This document shows positions 9,091 through 17,727 of a DNA stretch of 64,000 nt, piece after piece. The stretch comes from Variovorax paradoxus (lineage in GTDB: Bacteria; Pseudomonadota; Gammaproteobacteria; Burkholderiales; Burkholderiaceae_C). Every line of letters begins with the position of its first letter. Within the stretch, counting starts at the first letter, position 1. Location of the stretch: NCBI RefSeq assembly GCF_009755665.1, contig NZ_CP046622.1:4898001-4962000 (forward strand), written 5' to 3'. The notes beneath the pieces were generated by a model, which searched no databases, was not told where the DNA came from, and was given only the letters and a program-made list of their open reading frames with translations. The position numbers and the translations under genes are program-made.

Positions 9091-9523
9091 GAACGAGCGC
9101 GCCACCTGCGCGGCCCTGGCCGGGTTGCTGCGCGCCGCAGCGGTGCTGGCGGCCTGGGGCTTCGCGCTCATGTGCATTGCGGCGCTGGTGCTCGCGCTCA
9201 CCATGCGCTCGCTCTCGACCACGGCCGCCATGGGCTTTGGCGCAGTGGTGGTGCTGGGCACGCTCGATCGCTACTTCGCATTCAGGCTGCGGCTCGACCA
9301 GGCGCTGTTCGCCGACTTGGCGCGCGGCACCATCGCATCGCTCAGTGCGCTCGACGGCGCGCTCGACCGGCTCGGCCTGCGGAGCGCGCAGCCGCCCGCG
9401 GCCCTGCGGCCGCTCGATGACCGCGTGCAGGGCACCCGGCAGCTCATGCAGCGCCATGCCATCGTGGTCGCATGCCAGAGCGCCATGTTTCTCCTTGCCT
9501 TGATGACACAGGACCTGTCGTGA
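9083..9523 (+). CDS. small membrane protein within the ynb-like operon
   Basis: The 146-residue product is not recognised. It has two adjacent hydrophobic helices (about 15-40 and 48-63), an amphipathic middle (RLDQALFADLARG, then Leu-rich heptads) and a C-terminal hydrophobic helix ending in ALMTQDLS. The ATG overlaps the end of the ynbD-like gene (ATGACTGA), and its TGA overlaps the GTG of the acyltransferase gene, so translation is probably coupled on both sides. The context suggests a membrane accessory or scaffold for lipid enzymes; no catalytic motif is visible. Confidence 0.72.
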   Translation: MTENERATCAALAGLLRAAAVLAAWGFALMCIAALVLALTMRSLSTTAAMGFGAVVVLGTLDRYFAFRLRLDQALFADLARGTIASLSALDGALDRLGLRSAQPPAALRPLDDRVQGTRQLMQRHAIVVACQSAMFLLALMTQDLS

Positions 9524-10245
9524 CCGAAGAAGAAAACAACAATGAAAAAGACCGCCGCCCAGAAAGCACGGTGCTGCGCCGTGCGCTTGCCGTCGTTGCG
9601 GGCAAGCTGATCATCGGCGCGGCCGGCCTCTTGACGGGCGTACGCGCCATCTGGAGCGGCACCACGCCCAAGGCCGAGCAGACGCTGTACTTCGCCAACC
9701 ACACGAGCCACGGCGATTTCGTGCTGCTGTGGGCCACGCTGCCGCCCGATCTTCGAGCGCTGACGCGGCCTGTAGCCGGGCAGGACTACTGGATGGCGTC
9801 GAAGGTGCGGCAGTTCATCGGCGCGGATGTGTTCAACGCGCTGATGATCCGCCGCGACGGCTCGGGCCAGGGCGGCAACCCGGTCGACCAGATGAAGGAA
9901 GCGCTGGAAGGCGGGGACTCGCTCATCATGTTTCCCGAGGGCACGCGCAACACCGGCGACGAGATCCTGCTGCCGCTCAAGAGCGGCCTCTATCACCTGG
10001 CGCGTGCCTGCCCCACCGTGCGGCTGGTGCCGGTGTGGATCGAGAACCTGAAGCGCGTGCTGCCCAAGGGCACGCTGGTGCCGATTCCTCTCGCCTGCAC
10101 GGTCCGCTTCGGCACGCCGATCCAGCTGGCCGAAGGCGAAGACAAGACCGGCTTTCTCGCCCGCGCGCGTGCCGCCATGCTCGACCTGCGCCCCGAATAC
10201 GACCGCGTGCCCGAACAAGAAAAAGCAGCCGCAACGACGCCATGA
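9520..10245 (+). CDS. lysophospholipid acyltransferase (PlsC-like), GTG start
   Basis: The 241-residue protein has the PlsC-family HX4D box in NHTSHGDF (H61 to D66) and the acceptor motif FPEGTR at 138-143, with an N-terminal membrane-associated helix. These enzymes acylate lysophosphatidic acid or related lysolipids. GTG at 9520 overlaps the preceding stop (GTGA), and its own stop overlaps the next start (ATGA). It would supply the diacyl substrate for the cytidylyltransferase encoded next. From memory, E. coli ynbABCD lacks this gene. Confidence 0.85.
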   Translation: MTEEENNNEKDRRPESTVLRRALAVVAGKLIIGAAGLLTGVRAIWSGTTPKAEQTLYFANHTSHGDFVLLWATLPPDLRALTRPVAGQDYWMASKVRQFIGADVFNALMIRRDGSGQGGNPVDQMKEALEGGDSLIMFPEGTRNTGDEILLPLKSGLYHLARACPTVRLVPVWIENLKRVLPKGTLVPIPLACTVRFGTPIQLAEGEDKTGFLARARAAMLDLRPEYDRVPEQEKAAATTP

Positions 10246-11195
10246 ACATCTCGCCTTTTACACAGACCACGCTGCAATTGTTCGGAGGCGTGGCCGGCGT
10301 GCTGATCCTTGCCTCGGCCATCGGCGCAACGCTCAAGTGGCGCGTGGCGCAAGGCAGGCCCCATTCGGTCATCGACAACCTCAACGCACGCGTCAATGCG
10401 TGGTGGCTGATGGTGGCGGTGATCGGCCTCGCTTTTGCATTCGGCAAGGGCGGCGTGATCGTGCTGTTCTATCTGATCTCGTTCTACGCGCTGCGTGAGT
10501 TCATCAGCCTGGCCTACACCCGGCGCGGCGACCATCATGCAATTGCGGCGGCGTTCTACATCGGGCTGCCGGTGCAGTACTTCCTAGTGTGGATCGAGTG
10601 GTACGGGCTCTATTCGATCTTCATTCCGGTCTACGCCTTTCTTGTGCTGCCGATTCTTGCGGCCGTGGGCGGCGACACGCAGCGCTTTCTGGAACGCACC
10701 TCCAAGATTCAGTGGGGCCTGATGATCTGCGTGTTCTGCATCAGCCACGTGCCCGCGCTGCTTACGCTGCAGATTCCCGGCTTCGAAGGCCGCAACCTGC
10801 TGCTGATCGCTTTTCTCGTGATTGTGGTGCAGGGCAGCGACGTGCTGCAGTACGTCTGGGGTAAGCTCTTCGGCAAGCGCAAGGTAGCGCCCGAGCTCTC
10901 TCCTTCCAAAACCTGGGAAGGCCTGGTCGGCGGCGTCGCCAGCGCCACCGCCCTGGGCGCGGCGCTCTATTGGGCGACGCCGTTCAACCCTTGGCAGGCG
11001 GCGCTGATGGCGCTCACCATCTGCCTCATGGGCTTCTTCGGCGGGCTCGTGATGTCCGCCATCAAGCGCGACCGCGGCGTGAAAGACTGGGGCTCGATGA
11101 TCGAGGGCCACGGCGGCATGCTCGACCGGCTCGACTCGGTGATCTTCGCGGCGCCGATCTACTTTCACGCGCTGCGCTACTGGTGGGTACCGTGA
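10242..11195 (+). CDS. ynbB: YnbB-like phosphatidate cytidylyltransferase (CdsA family)
   Basis: The 317-residue polytopic protein ends with the full CdsA signature at about 272-299: SAIKRDRGVKDW, then GHGGMLDRLDS, which binds CTP and metal. The enzyme makes CDP-diacylglycerol from phosphatidic acid and CTP. It lies after the acyltransferase with an ATGA overlap, and its stop overlaps a GTG of the next gene. Every cell needs a housekeeping cdsA, normally near dxr or rseP, so this is probably a second, dedicated copy feeding the YnbA-like transferase. Confidence 0.87.
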   Translation: MNISPFTQTTLQLFGGVAGVLILASAIGATLKWRVAQGRPHSVIDNLNARVNAWWLMVAVIGLAFAFGKGGVIVLFYLISFYALREFISLAYTRRGDHHAIAAAFYIGLPVQYFLVWIEWYGLYSIFIPVYAFLVLPILAAVGGDTQRFLERTSKIQWGLMICVFCISHVPALLTLQIPGFEGRNLLLIAFLVIVVQGSDVLQYVWGKLFGKRKVAPELSPSKTWEGLVGGVASATALGAALYWATPFNPWQAALMALTICLMGFFGGLVMSAIKRDRGVKDWGSMIEGHGGMLDRLDSVIFAAPIYFHALRYWWVP

Positions 11196-11806
11196 GTACG
11201 GCAAGCACAAAGAAAGCGGCAGTTGCCGAGCGCGTTCCGCATGACACGCCCGTCGAATGCACCACCGCCGCCTCATGGGAGCGCTGGCTCAAGCGACACC
11301 ATGCCGCCGCGGCCGGCGTGTGGCTGCGAATGGCCAAGAAGGACAGCGGCATTGCGTCGGTCAACCACGCCGAGGCGCTCGAAGTGGCGCTGTGCTACGG
11401 CTGGATCGACGGACAGCGCAAGGCGGAAGACGACAAGCACTTTCTGCAGCGCTTCACCCCACGCACGCCGCGCAGCACCTGGTCGAAGATCAACCGCGAC
11501 AAGGCACTGAAGCTGATCGAGGAAGGCCGCATGCAGCCTGCCGGCCTGGCCGAGGTCGACCGCGCCCGCGCCGACGGCCGCTGGGATGCGGCCTACGACG
11601 CCCAGAGCGTCGCCACCGTGCCGCCCGACCTGCGGGCCGCGCTGGACGCGAACCCCAAAGCCGCCGCCTTCTTCGCCAAGCTCGATTCGCGCAACCGCTA
11701 CGCGGTGCTGTTCCGAACGCAGGGAGCGAAGAAACCCGAGACACGGGCGCGGCGTATTGCGCAGTTCGTGGAAATGTTGGCCAAGGGCGAGAAGATCCAC
11801 CCCTGA
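11192..11806 (+). CDS. YdeI/OmpD-associated family protein
   Basis: The 204-residue soluble protein has the YdeI-family core: a segment with NHAEALEVALCYGWIDGQ, then RFTPRTPRSTWSKIN, and a C-terminal Arg/Lys-rich region (RARRIAQFVEML). Family members are linked to stress and peptide or bacteriocin tolerance, but their biochemistry is unclear. The GTG start overlaps the stop of the CdsA-like gene (GTGA), which makes it the last gene of the lipid operon by layout. Whether it takes part in lipid work or only rides along cannot be told. Confidence 0.78.
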   Translation: MSTASTKKAAVAERVPHDTPVECTTAASWERWLKRHHAAAAGVWLRMAKKDSGIASVNHAEALEVALCYGWIDGQRKAEDDKHFLQRFTPRTPRSTWSKINRDKALKLIEEGRMQPAGLAEVDRARADGRWDAAYDAQSVATVPPDLRAALDANPKAAAFFAKLDSRNRYAVLFRTQGAKKPETRARRIAQFVEMLAKGEKIHP

Positions 11807-11821
11807 GCACCGCCGCGGGCG

Positions 11822-12442
11822 CTACGTATCCAATCGCTGGAGCGTGTACTCGCCGGGCTTGTAAGGCCCCATGGCCACGCCGATGTCCCACAGCTTCAGC
11901 GCGCCCGGCAACACGGCCCGGCTACCGACCTTGGCGACACCGCGTTTTCGGATCTCGCGATTGAGCCTGGATGAGAAAGATGTGATCTTTGCGAAGTCCC
12001 ACGCCCCGACATCGCCCATCTCCTCCACTGTGTCCGACCACGATTGCGCACGCTTGAGCGAGTTGTGGTTGGTGTGCGAGTCTTCCAGCCGCTCGTCGCC
12101 CGCGGAAGCCGAGCCGAGGTAGAGCTGCACCAGGCCCCATCCGTCCGCGTCGTAGCGGAAGGTGGCGCCGCCGCAGGCTACAGGGTCCAGTTCCACGCGG
12201 CGAGGTTCGAACGCAGGACCCGCGCCGCGCACATACAGCTGCAGATGTACGGAGCGCCACTTCTTGCCATTGGGATAGCTGCGCTCGAACTGCGCCAGCA
12301 CCTCCGCCGCGGAGCGGAAGCACTTCAGCGGCTGCTCGAAGTCGGACGCAAGTTCATACACGTCGCAGCTCTCTTCCGCGAAGAGCCACGTGAGCAGGCC
12401 CTCGTGATCTTCCTTCGTTGCATAAAAGTCGCAGTTGGGCAT
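11822..12442 (-). CDS. hypothetical protein, unrecognised family
   Basis: The 206-residue product starts MPNCDFYATKEDHEGLL and looks soluble, with no signal peptide or membrane span. It is rich in aromatic and acidic residues, with a core that reads like a mixed alpha/beta domain (FRYDADGWGLVQLYLG) and a C-terminal Lys/Arg-rich helix (SRLNREIRKRGVAKVG). It lies 21 bases downstream of ruvA on the same strand and converges on the YdeI-like gene. I cannot assign a function; solitary proteins of this look are sometimes immunity-like, but nothing here proves it. Confidence 0.7.
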   Translation of the reverse strand: MPNCDFYATKEDHEGLLTWLFAEESCDVYELASDFEQPLKCFRSAAEVLAQFERSYPNGKKWRSVHLQLYVRGAGPAFEPRRVELDPVACGGATFRYDADGWGLVQLYLGSASAGDERLEDSHTNHNSLKRAQSWSDTVEEMGDVGAWDFAKITSFSSRLNREIRKRGVAKVGSRAVLPGALKLWDIGVAMGPYKPGEYTLQRLDT

Positions 12443-12463
12443 GGCCGATTCCCGTGTCTTGCG

Positions 12464-13036
12464 CTACTTGGCCAGCGCCTTCAGCGCGAGCTTGATGCCC
12501 TCGCTCACTGTCGCATCCTTGGGCAAGGCCTTCAGCGCCAGCGCGGCTTCCTTGTCGCTGTAGCCCAGCGCGATGAGCGCCTGCAGGATGTCGGCCTGCG
12601 CGTCGGAGGCCGCATGCGCGGGCAGGCCGATGTCGGCGCCCAGCTTGCCCTTGAGTTCCAGCAGCAGCCGCTCGGCGGTCTTCTTGCCGATGCCCGGAAT
12701 CTTGACCAACCGGCCGAGTTCCTGCGTGGTGATGGCCTGCGACAGCTCGCCCACGCTCATGCCCGACAGCAGGCCGAGCGCCGTGCGCGGGCCCACGCCG
12801 GTGATCTTGATGAGTTGCCGAAAAGCCGCACGCTCCTCAGCGGTGCCGAAACCGTAGAGAATCTGCGCGTCCTCGCGCACCACGAAGTGCGTGAGCAGCG
12901 AGACGCGCTCTCCGGTGCCGGGCAGGTTGTAGAACGTGCTCATCGGCACATCGACCTCGTAACCGACGCCGTTGCAGTCCACCACCACTTGCGGTGGGTT
13001 GCGCTCGGCAAGGATGCCGGTGAGTTTGCCTATCAT
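12464..13036 (-). CDS. ruvA: Holliday junction branch migration protein RuvA
   Basis: The 190-residue protein begins [11 protein letters not shown] as RuvA does. Its OB-fold is followed by a helix-hairpin-helix pair ([15 protein letters not shown] and [16 protein letters not shown]) that contacts the junction DNA, and it ends with the small domain III ([17 protein letters not shown]) that binds RuvB. ruvC is not adjacent. It is divergent from the phoH gene with about 20 bases between starts, and ruvB lies 7.3 kb downstream on the same strand rather than directly after it. Confidence 0.96.
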   Translation of the reverse strand: MIGKLTGILAERNPPQVVVDCNGVGYEVDVPMSTFYNLPGTGERVSLLTHFVVREDAQILYGFGTAEERAAFRQLIKITGVGPRTALGLLSGMSVGELSQAITTQELGRLVKIPGIGKKTAERLLLELKGKLGADIGLPAHAASDAQADILQALIALGYSDKEAALALKALPKDATVSEGIKLALKALAK

Positions 13037-13056
13037 GGGTGCCCTTTTTCCTTGAA

Positions 13057-14013
13057 ATGTCCGGCGTGATTCTGCGACACACCTTTGCTCCCCCCAACAA
13101 CTCGCGCCTCGGCCACCTGTGCGGACCGCTGGATGCGCACCTGCGCCGTATCGAAGAGGTGCTGGGCGTGAAGATCGCGCATCGCCACGAGCAGTTCAAG
13201 GTCGACGGGCCCAAGGCCTCCGCGCAGCGGGCGATGGACGTGCTGCAGGCGCTGTACGAAATTGCCCAGCGCCCGATCGACCCGGCCGTGGTGCAGCTCA
13301 CGCTGGCGGGCGACGGTTCCATGATCGACGGCGACGAGGACGCGGCCATGCTCGTCACCCGCCGGGCCGACCTGCGCGCGCGCACGCCCACACAGGCGCT
13401 GTACCTCGACAACATCGCCAAGCACGACATCACCTTCGGCATCGGTCCGGCCGGCACCGGCAAGACCTACCTGGCCGTGGCCTGCGCGGTCGATGCGCTG
13501 GAGCGCGCCGCGGTGCAGCGCATCGTGCTCACGCGCCCGGCGGTGGAAGCCGGCGAGCGGCTCGGCTTCTTGCCGGGCGACTTGACGCAGAAGGTCGACC
13601 CTTACCTGCGCCCGCTGTACGACGCGCTCTATGACCTGATGGGCTACGAGAAGGTGCAGAAGGCGTTTGAGCGCAATGCACTGGAAATTGCGCCGCTGGC
13701 CTTCATGCGCGGGCGCACGCTGAACAACGCCTTCGTGATCCTGGACGAGGCGCAGAACACCACGGTCGAGCAGATGAAGATGTTTCTCACGCGCATCGGC
13801 TTCGGCGCCAAGGCGGTGGTGACGGGCGACGTGAGCCAGATCGACTTGCCCAAGCAGCAGCTGAGCGGCCTGATCGACGCCGAGCGCGTGCTGCGGCGCG
13901 TGAGCGGCATCGCGATCACGCACTTCACCAGTTCCGACGTGGTGCGGCATCCGCTGGTCGCCAAAATCGTCGATGCCTACGACGGCCAGCGCAAGCGTGC
14001 GGGGTCGCACTGA
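13057..14013 (+). CDS. phoH: PhoH-family ATPase (YbeZ-like)
   Basis: The 318-residue protein has an N-terminal KH-like segment (residues about 15-70) and the PhoH P-loop [11 protein letters not shown] at 130-140. The Walker B and helicase-like motifs [10 protein letters not shown] and [11 protein letters not shown] follow. PhoH/YbeZ works with the endoribonuclease YbeY in rRNA and ribosome quality control, and ybeY follows directly. ATG 13057 was preferred to an in-frame GTG at 13039, which would add six residues and leave only two bases to the ruvA start. Confidence 0.92.
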   Translation: MSGVILRHTFAPPNNSRLGHLCGPLDAHLRRIEEVLGVKIAHRHEQFKVDGPKASAQRAMDVLQALYEIAQRPIDPAVVQLTLAGDGSMIDGDEDAAMLVTRRADLRARTPTQALYLDNIAKHDITFGIGPAGTGKTYLAVACAVDALERAAVQRIVLTRPAVEAGERLGFLPGDLTQKVDPYLRPLYDALYDLMGYEKVQKAFERNALEIAPLAFMRGRTLNNAFVILDEAQNTTVEQMKMFLTRIGFGAKAVVTGDVSQIDLPKQQLSGLIDAERVLRRVSGIAITHFTSSDVVRHPLVAKIVDAYDGQRKRAGSH

Positions 14014-14014
14014 C

Positions 14015-14476
14015 ATGGCACTGGCTCAGCTTTCGCTTTCGCTGCAGTTCGCACCGCGCTTCAAGGATATCGAGCGGCATCGCGCCGCATTGCCGCGGCA
14101 TAGCGTGGCCCGCTGGATCCGCCATGCGCTCGACGCGGACGGCGAGATCACGGTGCGCATCGTCGATGCCGAGGAAGGGCAGCGCCTGAACCGCGGATTT
14201 CGCGGCAAGGACTACGCGACCAACGTGCTGACGTTCGACTATGCGCAAAGCCCGATGGTGATGGCCGACCTGGTGCTGTGCGCGCCGGTGGTTGCCGCCG
14301 AGGCCAAGGAGCAGCGCAAGACATTGGCGGCGCACTACGCGCACCTGCTGGTTCACGGCACGCTGCACGCGCAGGGGTGGGACCACGAGACCGGTGAGGC
14401 CGATGCAGAGGAAATGGAAGCGCGCGAGATCGAGATCCTGGCGGGCCTCGGCATCCGGAATCCGTACGGCAGGTAG
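14015..14476 (+). CDS. ybeY: endoribonuclease YbeY
   Basis: The 153-residue metalloprotein carries the zinc motif [11 protein letters not shown], with H114, H118 and H124 as ligands, plus the conserved [14 protein letters not shown] segment. YbeY matures the 3' end of 16S rRNA and takes part in 70S quality control. It starts one base after the phoH stop codon, so the two are almost certainly cotranscribed. The corC/ybeX and lnt genes that often follow in other proteobacteria are absent here. Confidence 0.94.
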   Translation: MALAQLSLSLQFAPRFKDIERHRAALPRHSVARWIRHALDADGEITVRIVDAEEGQRLNRGFRGKDYATNVLTFDYAQSPMVMADLVLCAPVVAAEAKEQRKTLAAHYAHLLVHGTLHAQGWDHETGEADAEEMEAREIEILAGLGIRNPYGR

Positions 14477-14478
14477 CG

Positions 14479-15078
14479 ATGGCGGCGCATGGGGCGATTA
14501 CCACCGATCCGTGGCTGGACCGCTGGCTGGGTCTGGTCGCCGAGCGCGCAGGCGCTGCCCCGGTGCTCGAACTCGGCTGCGGAATGGGCCGGGACAGCGC
14601 TGTGCTGGTGAATGCGGGGCAGCGCGTGGTGGGCATCGAGCTCTCGACTGAATCGGTTGCGGCGGCGCGGGAGCGCGTGCCGCAAGGCGCGGAGTTTCAC
14701 TGCAGCGATTTCCGTGCGCCCTTTCCAGTGGCCGACGGAAGTGTCGGCGTGGTGCTCGCGAGTCTTTCGCTGCACTACTTTGCCTGGGATGAAACGCTGA
14801 CGCTGGCACGGCGCATTCACCGCGTGCTGCGACCAGGCGGCGTGCTGCTGTGCCGGTTGAACTCGGTGAACGACTTTCACCACGGCGCGAGCGGCCCGCC
14901 ACCGAGAGGCGAAGATTCTTTCTACCTGGTGGACGGCGTGCCCAAGCGCTTTTTCGACCGCGAAGCGGTGGAGCGGCTCTTCACCGAGGGCTGGCGCATG
15001 CTGCAGCTGGAAGAGCTCATGGTCGAGCGCTACGAACAGCCGAAGGTGCTTTGGGAAGCCGTGCTCGAACGCGAGTGA
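14479..15078 (+). CDS. class I SAM-dependent methyltransferase
   Basis: The 199-residue protein has the SAM loop LELGCGMGRDS (31-40), an acidic ribose-binding residue in VVGIELS, and a later post-motif RVLRPGGVLLCRLNSVND. The small size and lack of extra domains give no clue to the substrate. It begins two bases after the ybeY stop codon, so it may be the third gene of that operon. It converges with dtd. A role in RNA or ribosome modification is possible from context only. Confidence 0.8.
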   Translation: MAAHGAITTDPWLDRWLGLVAERAGAAPVLELGCGMGRDSAVLVNAGQRVVGIELSTESVAAARERVPQGAEFHCSDFRAPFPVADGSVGVVLASLSLHYFAWDETLTLARRIHRVLRPGGVLLCRLNSVNDFHHGASGPPPRGEDSFYLVDGVPKRFFDREAVERLFTEGWRMLQLEELMVERYEQPKVLWEAVLERE

Positions 15079-15088
15079 AGACGGCGCG

Positions 15089-15532
15089 CTAGGCCGTCAT
15101 CTGCAGCGGAATGGTGACTGGCCCGTCGTTGACCAGGTGCACCTGCATGTCGGCGCCGAACTCGCCCGTGGCAACGACCGGATGCGCGGCGCGCGCCTGC
15201 GCCACGAAATAGTCATAAAGCCGCCGCCCTTCGTCGGGCGCCGCCGCCTGCGTGAAGCTCGGGCGATTGCCGCCGCTCACGTCGGCCGCAAGCGTGAACT
15301 GGCTCACCACGAGCAGGCCGCCGCCGATGTCCTGCAGGCTGCGGTTCATCTTGCCCGCTTCATCTGAAAAGATGCGCAGCTTCAGTATCTTTGCAAGCAT
15401 GCGGTCGGCCAGCGCATCCACATCGCCGCGCTCCGCACAAAGCAGCACGAACAGGCCGGCCTCGATGGCGCCCACGGTCTGCCCGGCAATATCGACGCGC
15501 GCGCTTGCCACGCGTTGAATCACGGCCTTCAT
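15089..15532 (-). CDS. dtd: D-aminoacyl-tRNA deacylase
   Basis: The 147-residue protein starts [13 protein letters not shown] and holds the two active-site signatures of bacterial Dtd, SQFTLAAD and the Gly-cisPro motif NDGPVTIP. It hydrolyses D-amino acids mischarged on tRNA. Its ATG overlaps the stop of the CDF transporter gene (ATGA), so translation is probably coupled. It converges with the methyltransferase gene, leaving only ten bases between stops. Confidence 0.95.
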   Translation of the reverse strand: MKAVIQRVASARVDIAGQTVGAIEAGLFVLLCAERGDVDALADRMLAKILKLRIFSDEAGKMNRSLQDIGGGLLVVSQFTLAADVSGGNRPSFTQAAAPDEGRRLYDYFVAQARAAHPVVATGEFGADMQVHLVNDGPVTIPLQMTA

Positions 15533-16440
15533 GCCTCGTCCTTCATCCGGGTGGAGCGCGCTTCCATGCCCAGCGGCAGCAGCTGGATGGTCACCCGCAG
15601 GCCGGGCACGGCATCCATGAGGGCCTGCTCCAGTTCGTCGCGCATGGCGGCCGCGTGCTGCAGCGTCCAGTCGCCCGGCACGTGCATGTGCAGGTCGGCA
15701 AACCGGCGCTGGCCCGCGCGCCGGGTGACCATGTCGTCGAAGCGCAGCCGCGCGCCTTCGGGCAGGCGTGCGGCGAACTCGTCGAGCGTGGTGCGCAGCA
15801 TGGTAATGGTTTCGGGCTCGAGCGCCTCGTCCATCAGCCCCTGCGACGAGCGCCACACGAGCTTCACGCCTTCCCGCACGATGTTGAGCGCCACGCCGAT
15901 GGCCAGCAGCGGATCGAGCCAGAGCCATCCGCTGAAGTGCACGGCCACAATGCCGATGACTACGGCGGCCGAGGTCCAGACGTCGGTCATGAGATGCCGC
16001 GCATCGGCCTCCAGCGCGATCGACCGGTGGGTACGCGCCGCGCGAAACAGCGCATAGGCCAAGCCGGCGTTGAAGGCGGAACTGAGCACCGAAAGCGCGA
16101 GCCCCCAGCCCAGTTGCTCGAGCGGCTGGGGAGAAAGCAGCCGCTGCAGGGAAACCCAGAGAATGGCAGCCGCTGCACCAACGATCAGGATGCCTTCGAA
16201 GCCCGACGAAAAGTACTCGGCCTTGTGGTGGCCGTAGGGATGGTCCTCGTCGGCTGGCCGTGCCGCCACCGTCACCATCGCCAGGGCGAACATCGCGCTG
16301 GCAAGATTGACGAAAGACTCCATGGCGTCGGAGATCAGGCCCATCGAGTTCGTCACGTAGCCCGCCAATCCTTTGAGCAGAATTGTGATCAGCGCGACGA
16401 GAACGGAAATGCGGAGCAGCGTCTTGGGCGTGAAGGTCAT
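15529..16440 (-). CDS. cation diffusion facilitator family transporter
   Basis: The 303-residue CDF protein has the TM2 site [13 protein letters not shown] and the TM5 site [13 protein letters not shown]. It also has the loop [14 protein letters not shown] typical of zinc or iron exporters of this family, and a C-terminal cytoplasmic domain. Unlike DmeF at 3113 it lacks a long His-rich loop, so it is probably a different metal class such as Fe(II), Zn or Mn. MTFTPK at 16440 was chosen over an upstream ATG at 16515, which would add a basic stretch without a hydrophobic core. Confidence 0.87.
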   Translation of the reverse strand: MTFTPKTLLRISVLVALITILLKGLAGYVTNSMGLISDAMESFVNLASAMFALAMVTVAARPADEDHPYGHHKAEYFSSGFEGILIVGAAAAILWVSLQRLLSPQPLEQLGWGLALSVLSSAFNAGLAYALFRAARTHRSIALEADARHLMTDVWTSAAVVIGIVAVHFSGWLWLDPLLAIGVALNIVREGVKLVWRSSQGLMDEALEPETITMLRTTLDEFAARLPEGARLRFDDMVTRRAGQRRFADLHMHVPGDWTLQHAAAMRDELEQALMDAVPGLRVTIQLLPLGMEARSTRMKDEA

Positions 16441-16582
16441 GCGAGCGAGAGGCGTCGGGCTATAAAAACGACGGAAATGCGGCAAAAGACCGAATCTTTG
16501 TAGCCGAGTCATCAAATGAGGCCTCCGCTTCTAACAGGTTCAATTTAATATTTGTGTCACCGCGAGACATTCGCAGAGAGTG

Positions 16583-17077
16583 ATGATGAAAAAATTCCTG
16601 ATCGCCCTGGGAGGCTTCGCCTTTTCGGGCGCAGTGGCGCTGGTCCACGCACAAGCAACTCCCACCGCACCCGCAGCCGCGCCGGTCGCCGAACTCCAGG
16701 CGGGTTTCGTCAAATCGGTGCGCGGCAACGTGCAACTGCTCAGTTCGGCCGGTACGCCGCGCGCCGCGAGCGCAGGCGACGCGCTCACCGCCGTGGACCG
16801 TATCGTGACGGGCCCGGACTCTTCCGCTGCCGTGGTCTTGCGCGACGACACGACCCTCGTGGTCGGCCCCTCGTCGCGGCTGGACTTGAAGGAATTCCAC
16901 TTCAACGCCACCACGCATGAAGGCGGCGTACTCGTGTCGCTGCTGCGCGGCTCCATGCGCATGATCACGGGCCTCATCGGCAAGGCCAACCCCGACGCGA
17001 TCCGCGTGGAAACGCAAACGGCCACGATCGGAATCCGCGGAACCGACTTCATCGTGCAGACCGACGGCCAGCCATGA
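16583..17077 (+). CDS. secreted FecR-domain protein
   Basis: The 164-residue protein has a classical signal peptide (cleavage likely after ALVHA) and a single FecR domain running to the C-terminus. The domain has the usual landmarks: GDALTAVDRIVTGPDSSA, the LRDDTTLVVGPSSRL turn and the end motif IGIRGTDFIV. It lacks the cytoplasmic and transmembrane parts of true FecR anti-sigma proteins, so it is a periplasmic domain protein of unknown ligand. The first codons GTG ATG ATG give three possible starts. Its stop overlaps the OmpA-like gene (ATGA). Confidence 0.8.
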   Translation: MMKKFLIALGGFAFSGAVALVHAQATPTAPAAAPVAELQAGFVKSVRGNVQLLSSAGTPRAASAGDALTAVDRIVTGPDSSAAVVLRDDTTLVVGPSSRLDLKEFHFNATTHEGGVLVSLLRGSMRMITGLIGKANPDAIRVETQTATIGIRGTDFIVQTDGQP

Positions 17078-17691
17078 CGATGAAGTTGCGGCCCCATGCC
17101 TCCTTCCTTCTTGCCGCCCTGACCACTGCGCTGCTTGCCGCCTGCAGCTCACCGGGCACCCGCGTGGTGCTGCTGCCCCAGGCGGACGACAAGCCCTCTG
17201 CGGTGGTGGTGCGCGCGAAGGACGGCGAAGAAGTTCTTTCCAGGCCCTATCAGCGCGCAACCGCGGCGGTCGGCGCTTCGGGCGCACCCGTGGTCGACCA
17301 GGCAGATCCGGCCAAGGTGCGCGCCGAAAACAAGGCACTGTTCGACATGCGCCCGCCTCCGCCGCAGCGGTACACGGTGTTTTTCGACGCGGGGGGCACC
17401 ACGCTCACGCCCGCGTCGCAGCAGGTCATGAACGAGGCGCTGGTTGCGGCTCAAACCCGCAGCGGCAGCGACATCGTTGTGACGGGGCACACCGACACCA
17501 AAGGCGCGCTGGAGCAGAACGACATGCTTTCGCAGCGCCGGGCGCAGGAAGTGGCGCAACTCTTCATCGACCGGCAGTTTCCGGCCAAGCGCATCGAGGC
17601 CGTAGGCCGCGGCGAACGCGAGCTCGCCGTTTCCACGGCCGATGAGGTGGACGAGCCGCGCAACCGGCGCGTCACCATCGAAGTCCGGTAA
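17074..17691 (+). CDS. OmpA-family lipoprotein
   Basis: The 205-residue product has a lipoprotein signal (LLAAC lipobox, Cys about residue 25) and a C-terminal OmpA peptidoglycan-binding domain. Visible landmarks are FFDAGGTTLTPAS, the diaminopimelate-binding region VTGHTDTKGALEQND and the end motif NRRVTIEVR. It would tether the outer membrane to peptidoglycan. It is translationally coupled to the preceding FecR-domain gene, which suggests the two act together in the envelope. Confidence 0.85.
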   Translation: MTMKLRPHASFLLAALTTALLAACSSPGTRVVLLPQADDKPSAVVVRAKDGEEVLSRPYQRATAAVGASGAPVVDQADPAKVRAENKALFDMRPPPPQRYTVFFDAGGTTLTPASQQVMNEALVAAQTRSGSDIVVTGHTDTKGALEQNDMLSQRRAQEVAQLFIDRQFPAKRIEAVGRGERELAVSTADEVDEPRNRRVTIEVR

Positions 17692-17727
17692 AGGCGGCTG
17701 GCGGCCAGCGCCGCCGCAGCTCTTCTG

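Noticed and set aside
9729..10241. N-terminal extension of the CdsA-like gene upstream of 10242
   Set aside because: The extension reads through the acyltransferase gene in another frame. The ATG at 10242 overlaps the previous stop and begins a proper membrane protein.
17695..17720. GGCGGC / GCCGCC stem between the OmpA-like gene and tyrS
   Set aside because: It could be a convergent terminator, but no T tract follows on either strand, so it was not listed as a feature.
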